Assembly (NCBI GenBank): GCA_006226375.1
Contig: SBHC01000008.1
Coordinates: forward strand, 62,001 to 126,000
Direction: 5' to 3'
DNA from: Deltaproteobacteria bacterium
GTDB taxonomy: Bacteria > Myxococcota_C > UBA6777
DNA: 64,000 bases
Every line of letters starts with the position of its first letter. Position 1 is the first letter of the stretch. A program made the position numbers and the translations under genes. Under the pieces are notes generated by a model, which was not told the origin of the DNA, did not search any database, and saw only the letters and a program-made list of their open reading frames with translations. This document shows positions 27,393-35,010 of this stretch, piece after piece.

Positions 27393-27692
27393 TGACGTAC
27401 TTCACTTTCTCAGTTCAGATAAATCCAACCCATAGCACCAAGATAGTCGACCTTCCACAGGGGAACAATCGCAAAAGCCGCCAAAACTTAAGCTATTTGC
27501 GCCACCACCTGGTTCATGTTGCAAAAGCCGGGCCTTATATCGTCTCCTCTATGGAATCATCGACAATCTGCGAAATGTGTTCGAAAAAAAGCGATTGGAT
27601 TATTCGCAGAGGCTTAGGGTTTCGTTAGGATAGGATCACAAGAACGAACCCACACCAAGCAGTTCCTTTGGAACCAAGAGGCCTGGAAGCCA
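27393..27692. promoter_or_regulatory. Divergent AraC-AraC intergenic region with a repeated 10-mer
   Basis: GCAAAAGCCG occurs at 27471-27480 and 27521-27530, exactly 50 bp apart in direct orientation, between two divergent AraC-type genes. AraC proteins bind direct repeats, so these may be half-sites. No gene lies in these 300 bp. Confidence 0.4.
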
Positions 27693-28598
27693 ATGTCCCA
27701 GTTTGTTCACTTTGAGAACCTTGCCCAGATATACGACTTCATCGGAAGGGGTGAACCTACCCACCCCTTGATAACCATCATTCGACGATGGCCCCAAACT
27801 GGACTTGATGTCAGCCAGTACAAGTTCACCAGCGCGCTGTATTTCATGACGCTCAAGAACTACAACGACGGGGCCTTGAAGTACGGCCGAAGCACCTATG
27901 ACTATCAGAAAGGGACAATGGTGTTTGTTGGCCCTGGCCAGGTCGTCACCTTTGCCGGAGCACAACAACCAGCCGAAGACCCTGGCTGGACTGTCCTGTT
28001 CCACCCTGACCTGCTCCGGGGCACTTCGCTTGAGCAGAGCCTACGTGCTTTCTCGTTCTTTGACTATGACCTCAGCGAAGCCCTTCATCTTTCACAAAAA
28101 GAGCGTGACTATCTCAACGTTGTATTGGACCAGATGGAGCAAGAGCTCAACCAAAACATCGACCGTCACTCCATGGGAATTGTGGTTCATCATTTGGAAA
28201 CCATTCTACGATACAGCCACCGCTACTACGAACGCCAATTCTACATCCGAACAAGCGCAAACAAGGACCGCTTGGTCCAGTTTGAATCCTATCTCAAAGA
28301 CCACTTCAACTCACCCAAGCTGCTGGAAGATGGCATCCCAACAGTGGAACAATGTGGGAAAGCCCTGAACATGTCACCGTCTTACCTCAGCGACTTGCTG
28401 CGAGCCGAGACCGGAAAGAGCGCAAAGGCCCACATCCATAGCTTCCTGATCGACGAGGCGAAGTCACGTCTTCTTGGCTCGGATCAAACGGTTGCAGAGG
28501 TCGCATACAGCCTAGGCTTTGACTACCCACAGCACTTCAGCAAGCTATTCAAAACCAAGACAGGGATGAGTCCATCCGACTATCGAAAACTCAACTGA
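27693..28598 (+). CDS. AraC family regulator (cupin-type sensor)
   Basis: 301 residues. The N-terminal part (about 50-110) looks like an AraC-type cupin (GTMVFVGPGQVVTF). The C-terminal HTH pair includes VEQCGKALNMSPSYLSDLLRAETGKS and TVAEVAYSLGFDYPQHFSKLFKTKTGMSPSDYRK. It differs in type from its divergent neighbour. The next gene starts 17 bp after its stop, so they probably form an operon. Confidence 0.88.
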   Translation: MSQFVHFENLAQIYDFIGRGEPTHPLITIIRRWPQTGLDVSQYKFTSALYFMTLKNYNDGALKYGRSTYDYQKGTMVFVGPGQVVTFAGAQQPAEDPGWTVLFHPDLLRGTSLEQSLRAFSFFDYDLSEALHLSQKERDYLNVVLDQMEQELNQNIDRHSMGIVVHHLETILRYSHRYYERQFYIRTSANKDRLVQFESYLKDHFNSPKLLEDGIPTVEQCGKALNMSPSYLSDLLRAETGKSAKAHIHSFLIDEAKSRLLGSDQTVAEVAYSLGFDYPQHFSKLFKTKTGMSPSDYRKLN

Positions 28599-28615
28599 AC
28601 CCTCTGGAGAGCAAC

Positions 28616-29350
28616 ATGAAAGAAAACACATCCCCCAAGAAAAGTCTGGCTCGACGTATTCTCAAGTACGTAGGTCTCGGAGTCGCTGCGCTTCTTCTGG
28701 CCCTCTTCGTGCTTGCTGTGTGGATACATCATTCCTTAACATCGGTGCCCATTCAACAATGCAACGCCGGTAGCAGAACGGCCCAACGAATTGCGATGGC
28801 TGGAAAGATGAAACAGCCTGTCATCCGTTGTCCATTTCTGAAAATTGCCAAGCCGACGACCCGTGGGCTCAGAAACTTTGCCAAAGATGCCAAGAAAGCT
28901 GGGATGGATTACTGGATGGCTTTGTTTGTTGCGATCCAAGTCACCTGGGTACAGAAAGGATTTTGGGCTGTAGTAAAGGGAGAAACTCCGAACATCTATG
29001 CACTCCATCGAGTCAAAGGCGTGTCGCATTGTGATTTGTATGCAAGCTATTTGCCGGAGCTACAAACGATGGCCAAGAAGATGGAGAAAGAGGGACAGCT
29101 TACCCTTCAAGATCTAGTGAAGATGAAGCAGTGGGTGGCACAGCAGGAGAAGGTGAAGATCAATGAACCGAGCAAGATCGAAACTGCGTTGGTCTTTGTC
29201 CGAGCCGGTGGAGATCTCAAGACAGGCAAGGTTCGGACTGTGGATGTATTCGACCTGCTTCAAGGAAAAGCACCAGCGAAAGGGGGAACCGTTACCGTCA
29301 GTCGAATGAACCAAGCCAGGAATCTGGCGAAGTGGAAAGAAGACAGTTAG
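28616..29350 (+). CDS. Membrane-anchored protein of unknown function
   Basis: 244 residues with one N-terminal transmembrane helix (about 17-38: YVGLGVAALLLALFVLAVWI) and an outside domain. The latter includes YWMALFVAIQVTWVQKGFWAVV and a charged region KKMEKEGQLTLQDLVKMKQW. It follows the AraC gene by 17 bp. Its end overlaps the end of the convergent GST gene by four bases. No family recognised. Confidence 0.6.
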   Translation: MKENTSPKKSLARRILKYVGLGVAALLLALFVLAVWIHHSLTSVPIQQCNAGSRTAQRIAMAGKMKQPVIRCPFLKIAKPTTRGLRNFAKDAKKAGMDYWMALFVAIQVTWVQKGFWAVVKGETPNIYALHRVKGVSHCDLYASYLPELQTMAKKMEKEGQLTLQDLVKMKQWVAQQEKVKINEPSKIETALVFVRAGGDLKTGKVRTVDVFDLLQGKAPAKGGTVTVSRMNQARNLAKWKEDS

Positions 29351-30018
29351 ACCGCAAAGTTCCGGGCGATCCAAGAGTTCATGGAGTGAAGCATATGACC
29401 GCTGCGTTGTTCAAGGTCAGGGACAATGGAAGATGTTGTAGAGGGACGAGCAAGAAGAGCGTCACGCCAGGCCGCAATCTTAGGAATGCCCTCGAACAAA
29501 CCAAGCGATGGTTCGAGAGTTTCAGCCCAAGTCAAACGCTGAAGAATCGGAGCAATGGACGCATCCACCATGGAGTAGTTCTCGCCAGACCAGTAGGGAC
29601 CCGACTCCGAAATGTTCTTGGCCAACTCTTCAAAATGACCGCGAATTTCTTTGGCAACGTTTCGGACGGGCTCTTCTTCACTGGACGATTGCAGCTGCCA
29701 TGCTTTGCCCATGATGTTTGAGATGTAGGTAATCCACATCCGTTGTTGGGCACGGCCTAGAGGGTCGGAAGGCAGCAAACGACCTTGTTCAGTCGTTTCA
29801 TCGAGGTATTCAAGGATGACAGCGCTTTCAAAGATAGAGGTATCATCCACTTTGAGAACTGGAACCTTCCCGCTGGGCGATATCGCAAGAAACCACTCGG
29901 GCTTGTTGCGAAGATCAATGTAGGTAATGTCATACTCACGACCTTGCTCTTCAAGCAAAATGGCCGCTCGTTGGACAAAGGGGCAAGCATCAAAACTAAC
30001 GAGGTTCAGTGAAGACAT
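29347..30018 (-). CDS. Glutathione S-transferase family protein
   Basis: 223 residues from an ATG with AAGGAG upstream. The N-terminal thioredoxin-like domain shows SFDACPFVQRAAILLEEQG (catalytic Cys position), SGKVPVLKV (cis-Pro) and FESAVILEYLDE, typical of Omega-like or stringent-starvation-type GSTs. The C-terminal all-helical domain carries YWSGENYSMVDASIAPIL. Probably glutathione-dependent thiol transfer or detoxification. Confidence 0.85.
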   Translation of the reverse strand: MSSLNLVSFDACPFVQRAAILLEEQGREYDITYIDLRNKPEWFLAISPSGKVPVLKVDDTSIFESAVILEYLDETTEQGRLLPSDPLGRAQQRMWITYISNIMGKAWQLQSSSEEEPVRNVAKEIRGHFEELAKNISESGPYWSGENYSMVDASIAPILQRLTWAETLEPSLGLFEGIPKIAAWRDALLARPSTTSSIVPDLEQRSGHMLHSMNSWIARNFAV

Positions 30019-30250
30019 AACATTCTCCTTGGAAAAGAGCCTAAAATGGGAAGCGCAACACCTAACCAAAAACAGCACGCTTTTGTTCCCAACATCCCAA
30101 ATCAAACCAGGACTTGCTCCTGCTTCTCAAGAAACACAAGGGGTTGCTGGATCCACATGATACAGGTGAAAAGCGATTTCCCACCATCCGAACGCGACAA
30201 TGTTTCATCGAATTGCGCCAACGAACAGCCCTTCAGAAGGAGATGACGTT

Positions 30251-31168
30251 TTAGTTCTTGCTGGAGGTCGATGAGATCCTGTACGTACCTTTCGCTCGGA
30301 CGTACACAAGACAGGCTTGTTTTCCTTGGCAAGTCATCCGATGCAAAGCGCCATTCCCTTTGGACCGAAAGTAGCTACCGGGCTCCAAAACAAGAGCAGA
30401 TGCTTTCTCCCCAGCCTGATACTTGAGTTTCCCTTGAATCACAACAGAGCGAAGAAGAGAAGCCTGGCTCCGGAGCACTCCACGGAATCCAGCTGGTAAG
30501 GATAGAAGGCTCCCGTTCAGGTGCCTCGATTGTGGTTTCCCCCACAGATGAGCGACCGAAGGACCTTGCACAGACAGCCAACTCGTGTTGGTAGAATTCA
30601 GCCAAACAAAGTTCGATGGGTCCACATTCACGGGCCTTTCACCACTATCAAACGCTTTCTTGATGGGCAGGACGAGATAAGGACCGTTCTCAATCTCGAT
30701 GAACGCAACGTTGGTGGAACCTTTGGCAGAAGTGATGTGAACCTCACCTTTGGGCTGGGTCCAGAACGATCCAGTCGGCATCCACATGTTAGCAGCTTTG
30801 GGATCATCATTGTGCACAAGGCCGTGAATGACAACACCACGATAGGTCACGTTGTGGATATGAGGCGGTGATTGAAAGCCATCGACAAACTTAACGAGAA
30901 AGCCAGTAGGCACAGGACCTTTCCGATCTCCCCACAACGTAGCAGCTTTCGGACTCTTGTCACCACGCTTTGGATTCAGCTTCTCCCACTTCACCTTGGA
31001 TGCAGGGACAACGTTGTAGGTGACACCTGGAGGAGAGCCCTTGGTGACGTTACTGCCCTTCGTCTCTTTGTTCGGTTGAGCAGGGTTTCCGTTAGACTTT
31101 TTGCATCCAACCAAACCAAGACACAATCCTAACATCAAAGCAATCGATAGTACTTTCCAATTCATCAT
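30251..31168 (-). CDS. DUF4437 (double cupin-like) lipoprotein
   Basis: 305 residues; the signal peptide ends in LGLVGC (lipobox). Two cupin-like halves: [40 protein letters not shown] with His metal ligands in the first, and a weaker repeat in the second ([25 protein letters not shown]). This matches DUF4437/ChrR-like cupins. It lies 48 bp after the SDR gene and probably belongs to the LLM-SDR operon. Confidence 0.75.
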   Translation of the reverse strand: MMNWKVLSIALMLGLCLGLVGCKKSNGNPAQPNKETKGSNVTKGSPPGVTYNVVPASKVKWEKLNPKRGDKSPKAATLWGDRKGPVPTGFLVKFVDGFQSPPHIHNVTYRGVVIHGLVHNDDPKAANMWMPTGSFWTQPKGEVHITSAKGSTNVAFIEIENGPYLVLPIKKAFDSGERPVNVDPSNFVWLNSTNTSWLSVQGPSVAHLWGKPQSRHLNGSLLSLPAGFRGVLRSQASLLRSVVIQGKLKYQAGEKASALVLEPGSYFRSKGNGALHRMTCQGKQACLVYVRAKGTYRISSTSSKN

Positions 31169-31216
31169 TCCACCGCCCTTTCAGGTATGTTGTACTGTTT
31201 CAACGAAAAGAATGAC

Positions 31217-32026
31217 CTACGAGTCGTAGGTATCCAACACCCGCTCCATCGCTGCAATAACTTCTTGTGACTTTCGTGGGTCAAGAGCATCCGGGTGAGG
31301 AGAAGCAAACTGACCAGAGTCATTGTCGAAATACAGGCCGCTGGCTTCCGCAAACTCATCGCTGAGAGCGGCACGACAGAGAATATCAGCGCCGACGCCA
31401 ACATCACCACCGGCGATGCCAAATCCTTCTTTGACCATCTTGCTTCCCAACAACGATCCTGGATTCACAGCAACCACCATTGGACCCTCTTCCTTGCAAG
31501 AATGAGCCATGGTTCGAGACCACATGGTGATCGCCAACTTGCTTTGCGAATAAGCATCCATAGCAGAAAGACGAGACTCGCCAGCGACTGCGTTCAACAC
31601 AACAGGAGACTGCGCCGCCGAAGAGACATTCACCACACGACTGGAGCGATCCAGAAGTGGCATCAATAGCTTTGTAAGGTAATACGGTGCTATCGCATTC
31701 ACAACAAAGCGTACATCCAGTCCACCATTGGTGGTGGGCTCGGACGTCTTTAAGACACCTGCGTTGTTGATCAGTACATCCAATGTCTCGTGTTGTTCTA
31801 GCACAGCGCTCGCAAGATTCTTTACTTCCGATAGCTCGGAAAGGTCGGCCACATAGGTATCAAGGCGGGTCGAGTCTGAAAGTCCAACGAGTTGTTGCTT
31901 TACCGTCTCTAGCTTGGAGGCATTGCGACCATGCAACAACAAAGTATGACCCAAAGAGGCAAGCGTCCTTGCTGTGGCGTAGCCGATGCCATCGGTAGCA
32001 CCCGTAAGTAGTATGGTTTTCTTCAT
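31217..32026 (-). CDS. Short-chain dehydrogenase/reductase
   Basis: 269-residue SDR with LLTGATDGIGYATARTLASLGH, NNAGVLKTSEP and catalytic VSSAAQSP plus YSQSKLAITMW. It follows the LLM oxidoreductase by 17 bp. The layout resembles retinol-dehydrogenase-like or protochlorophyllide-reductase-like SDRs, but the substrate is unknown. Confidence 0.85.
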   Translation of the reverse strand: MKKTILLTGATDGIGYATARTLASLGHTLLLHGRNASKLETVKQQLVGLSDSTRLDTYVADLSELSEVKNLASAVLEQHETLDVLINNAGVLKTSEPTTNGGLDVRFVVNAIAPYYLTKLLMPLLDRSSRVVNVSSAAQSPVVLNAVAGESRLSAMDAYSQSKLAITMWSRTMAHSCKEEGPMVVAVNPGSLLGSKMVKEGFGIAGGDVGVGADILCRAALSDEFAEASGLYFDNDSGQFASPHPDALDPRKSQEVIAAMERVLDTYDS

Positions 32027-32043
32027 GATGTTGTGACTCTCTC

Positions 32044-33012
32044 TTACCCCATAAACTCTGGGAGTAGTTCATCTGCAAGACGCTGCAAGGTTGCTTCGAT
32101 ATCGGCCTGGTTGAATCGCAAGTTCAGCGCAACATGATTCATCCCAATGGCCTCTAATGACTTCAGGTAAGCACGAAGTTGATGAATCCCAGACCGAAAG
32201 CCGAGATGAATGGGTTGCACCGGAGCATCGGGGTCATCCACCAAATCGATGTACAAGGATTGCATCGCAGGTTTTGGAGTGTTCCCAGCCGCTTCCCCCT
32301 TTTCACGCAAGCTTTGGATCCACCTGCCCTGCTCAGCAACATTTCGAGGATAGGTCATCCAGCCATCTCCATTCTCTGCGAGCCATTCTGGAGGTTGTCG
32401 GCTACTGCCTGTGATGAGTAGAGGCAGTCGACCTCCAACAGGCTTAGGCAACAAATCCCCACCCGATGGTGAGCCTAATGCAGTAGCAAAGGCTGGAAAG
32501 TCTTCAGACATTCGCTGGATGTACAGCATGCTATCTCGAAACCGTGAGCCTCTTTCCTCAAAGGGAATGCCAAGAGCTGGATATTCGCTGGGACGATCTC
32601 CGGAAGCAACACCCAAGAGAAGCCTCCCACCGGAAAGGACATCGACGCTGGCAGCGGCCTTCGCAACATGAGCAGGGTGTCTCAAGGGCAACACAATGCT
32701 TGCAACGCCGAGAGCGATTTGCTCCGTCTTTCCTACCAGGAGGCCCAAATACACAAAGGGGTCCAAGATCTGGCCAGCGTCCCCAAAGCTTGGGACATGG
32801 AAGGGAACATCCCGCAACCAAACCGCAGCGAAACCCAATTGCTCTGCCATTTGAACGCGTTCGAGATGTCGAGCCATTGAGGGCACGCTGCTCTCTGGAT
32901 ACGCCTCAATGGGAACGACCAACCCAAGACTTAACTTCCCCCAACGAAACGTTGCATTGTAACCTCGGTTGATGGGTTCAAAACCCGGCTCGCTCCGTTG
33001 GTGATTCATCAT
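32044..33012 (-). CDS. LLM-class flavin-dependent oxidoreductase
   Basis: About 322 residues. LSLGLVVPIEAYPESS, AEQLGFAAVWLRDVPFH, IALGVASIVLPLRHPAHVAKAAASVDVLSGGRLLLGVASGD and RDSMLYIQRM are luciferase-like monooxygenase signatures; FMN or F420 cannot be decided. Paired ATGs at 33012 and 33009 follow GGAG. It heads an apparent operon LLM-SDR-DUF4437 and is divergent from a LysR gene, its likely regulator. Confidence 0.85.
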   Translation of the reverse strand: MMNHQRSEPGFEPINRGYNATFRWGKLSLGLVVPIEAYPESSVPSMARHLERVQMAEQLGFAAVWLRDVPFHVPSFGDAGQILDPFVYLGLLVGKTEQIALGVASIVLPLRHPAHVAKAAASVDVLSGGRLLLGVASGDRPSEYPALGIPFEERGSRFRDSMLYIQRMSEDFPAFATALGSPSGGDLLPKPVGGRLPLLITGSSRQPPEWLAENGDGWMTYPRNVAEQGRWIQSLREKGEAAGNTPKPAMQSLYIDLVDDPDAPVQPIHLGFRSGIHQLRAYLKSLEAIGMNHVALNLRFNQADIEATLQRLADELLPEFMG

Positions 33013-33187
33013 TCCACTCCAAGAGGTGAAGAGTTTCCAGGTCAGAGTATCCTTCAAACATTCGTTACAGATGAAAGAAGGCAACTCCCGGATTCATCCT
33101 TTGATATCTTGAGTGTAGCGAATACGTGTGCGAGAGTGAAGCGAACTTCCTTTGCAACACTTTCAAAAGAAATTTGAAAATCAAGAT

Positions 33188-34114
33188 ATGAAGATCGGCG
33201 ATATGGAGCTACTCATACGAGTGGCTGAGACAGGTAACATGACCCTTGCAGCGCAGCAGGTGCACCTCACTCCAGCAGCCGTAAGCGCAGCGGTCAATCG
33301 CATCGAAACAACGTTGGGAGTTCGACTGTTTGAACGAACGACTCGTTCCCTGCATCCGACAGAAGAAGGATTGCTTGTACTTGAAAGTTGTCATGAAGTT
33401 GTAGGGCGATGGCAAAGCACCCTAGATGAGCTTCGAGGACAGCGCTACGAAGTGGAAGGAACCGTTCAACTCGCAGCGCCCGCCGATACGACCTATCAAA
33501 TTCTTGAAGCTTTGATTGTCAAAGTATGCACCCAACATCCAAAGCTGCAAGTAGTGCTGAACAGCAGCGATGTCGTTCTACCCATTCACAGGGATGCCAT
33601 TGATATTGCGATTCGGTATGGTCCTCTACAAGACAGCTCGCTGCTTGCGAGACAGGTGGTGGACACACCTGGAGTTCTTGTCGCATCCCCGTCTTACCTC
33701 GCTGAGCATGGAGTCCCAAAGATCCCACAGGAGCTGGAGAATCACCGCTGTCTAACCCTTCAGATCTCCAGCATTCCCAAAGTCTCCTGGCTCCTCCAAA
33801 GCAACCAAGACGCTCACCTGATAACCTTGGACAGCCCCTTGTGTGGGGACGGATACCTCGCACGAAAGTGGGCCATCAAGGGAATGGGCATTGCCTACAA
33901 GAGTTTGTTTGATGTGATTGATGATTTGGAGGCGGGTCGGCTCAAGAGAGTGTTGCCGAAGTACACGGTCGGCCAGATGAAGATTCACATCGTATCCCCA
34001 AGCCGGAGTTTTCTACCGGCCCGTGTCAAGGTATTAAGTGAAGCCATCGAAGCCCATTTTAAAGAGAGAGTTGAGCGTTGCAATCGTTGGTTGAAAGACA
34101 ACAAAGAGACATGA
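33188..34114 (+). CDS. LysR family regulator
   Basis: 308 residues from the chosen ATG. The N-terminal winged HTH reads LLIRVAETGNMTLAAQQVHLTPAAVSAAVNRIETTLGVRLFERTTRSLHPTEEG. A substrate-binding domain follows (VDTPGVLVASPSYLAEHG, GDGYLARKWAIKGMGIAYKS), like LrhA/DmlR-type LysR proteins. No strong ribosome site is visible, so the start is uncertain between 33152 (TTG) and 33203. It is divergent from the LLM operon. Confidence 0.87.
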   Translation: MKIGDMELLIRVAETGNMTLAAQQVHLTPAAVSAAVNRIETTLGVRLFERTTRSLHPTEEGLLVLESCHEVVGRWQSTLDELRGQRYEVEGTVQLAAPADTTYQILEALIVKVCTQHPKLQVVLNSSDVVLPIHRDAIDIAIRYGPLQDSSLLARQVVDTPGVLVASPSYLAEHGVPKIPQELENHRCLTLQISSIPKVSWLLQSNQDAHLITLDSPLCGDGYLARKWAIKGMGIAYKSLFDVIDDLEAGRLKRVLPKYTVGQMKIHIVSPSRSFLPARVKVLSEAIEAHFKERVERCNRWLKDNKET

Positions 34115-34161
34115 CACTCACTGCTGCTCAAAGAAGCGGCAGGTAGATGCGCTTCTTTCGC

Positions 34162-34635
34162 TCAGTCTTCCGAGCTATCAAAGTCGTGCTTCTTCTCTAA
34201 GCCATCAAAGAACTGCTCCAAGACTTCATCCGGGCAAGGTCGGTAATGTTTGTGGCCAGGCTTCCGGAAGTAAGGGCCCAATTCGCGACCGCCCAACTCC
34301 ACACCAGCCCACTCGTAGACGTAAAGCAAGTCATCGTTCTTGAGGTTTAGAGCAATCTTAATCTTCTTGAAGATCATGTTGTTCGTAAGTTGCTCTTCAG
34401 GGACAGGCTGGGGACCGTCCTTCTTCCCGCGATTCTCAACAATCCACCCGTTAAGGAAGCTGGCTAGCTCAACATCCAAACATGGAACAAAGCCGTCTTC
34501 TTCGTCTTCCTTGAGCCAACTCTCAACTTGTTCTGGAGTCACGGAGAGACCAGCATGAGCAAACATCCCTACCCATTGGGAATCGTCCCATTGAAAGATC
34601 GAATGCAGTCTACGGAGAACATCATTAGGAGTCAT
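34162..34635 (-). CDS. DUF1456 (YehS-like) protein
   Basis: 157 residues from an ATG with AAGGATG upstream. Two repeats of a domain start with MTPNDVLRRLHSIFQWDDSQWVGMFAHAGLSVTPEQVESWLKEDEE and NNMIFKKIKIALNLKNDDLLYVYEWAGVELGGRELGPYFRKPGHKHYRPC. This is the DUF1456 double-repeat pattern of E. coli YehS. The function is unknown. Confidence 0.85.
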   Translation of the reverse strand: MTPNDVLRRLHSIFQWDDSQWVGMFAHAGLSVTPEQVESWLKEDEEDGFVPCLDVELASFLNGWIVENRGKKDGPQPVPEEQLTNNMIFKKIKIALNLKNDDLLYVYEWAGVELGGRELGPYFRKPGHKHYRPCPDEVLEQFFDGLEKKHDFDSSED

Positions 34636-35010
34636 CAAACATCCTTTGTATGGGCCTCCCAGAAACAGGGACGCAACACCATGAAGTAAGTGGAAACATA
34701 CCAAGAACAACACAAACGGGTATAACTTGGAGTGCTACCCAAGCGCAACAAGCCATGATGTGTTGAATAGAATGGAGTGGGGAGAAGAAAGGAAAAGAGG
34801 AAGGAAGAAACCCAACGCTCTAAGGGACAAGAGCGTTGGTCAGGCTTGATTTGGGGGAGGCGAAACTCAAAACCACTCACTTTGACTTGTCTGAAGAACC
34901 ACCCCCTGCGTTGGAGTTCCTTGCCATGGCGCTGCCATGCCGTGTCACTCCGCCTGGGTTCTGGCCCTTCATTCGTCGTCAAACTTGAGCGCTTTTTTCA
35001 TTCCGACTCC
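34636..35010. other. Intergenic, 375 bp, holding the acnB terminator
   Basis: No gene supported. The main feature is the 10-bp hairpin at 34812-34839, listed separately. Confidence 0.5.
34812..34839 (-). terminator. Intrinsic terminator after acnB
   Basis: CCAACGCTCT (34812-34821) and AGAGCGTTGG (34830-34839) form a perfect 10-bp stem with an eight-base loop. On the minus strand it is followed by a pyrimidine-rich, T-rich tract, about 170 bp after the acnB stop. Confidence 0.7.
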
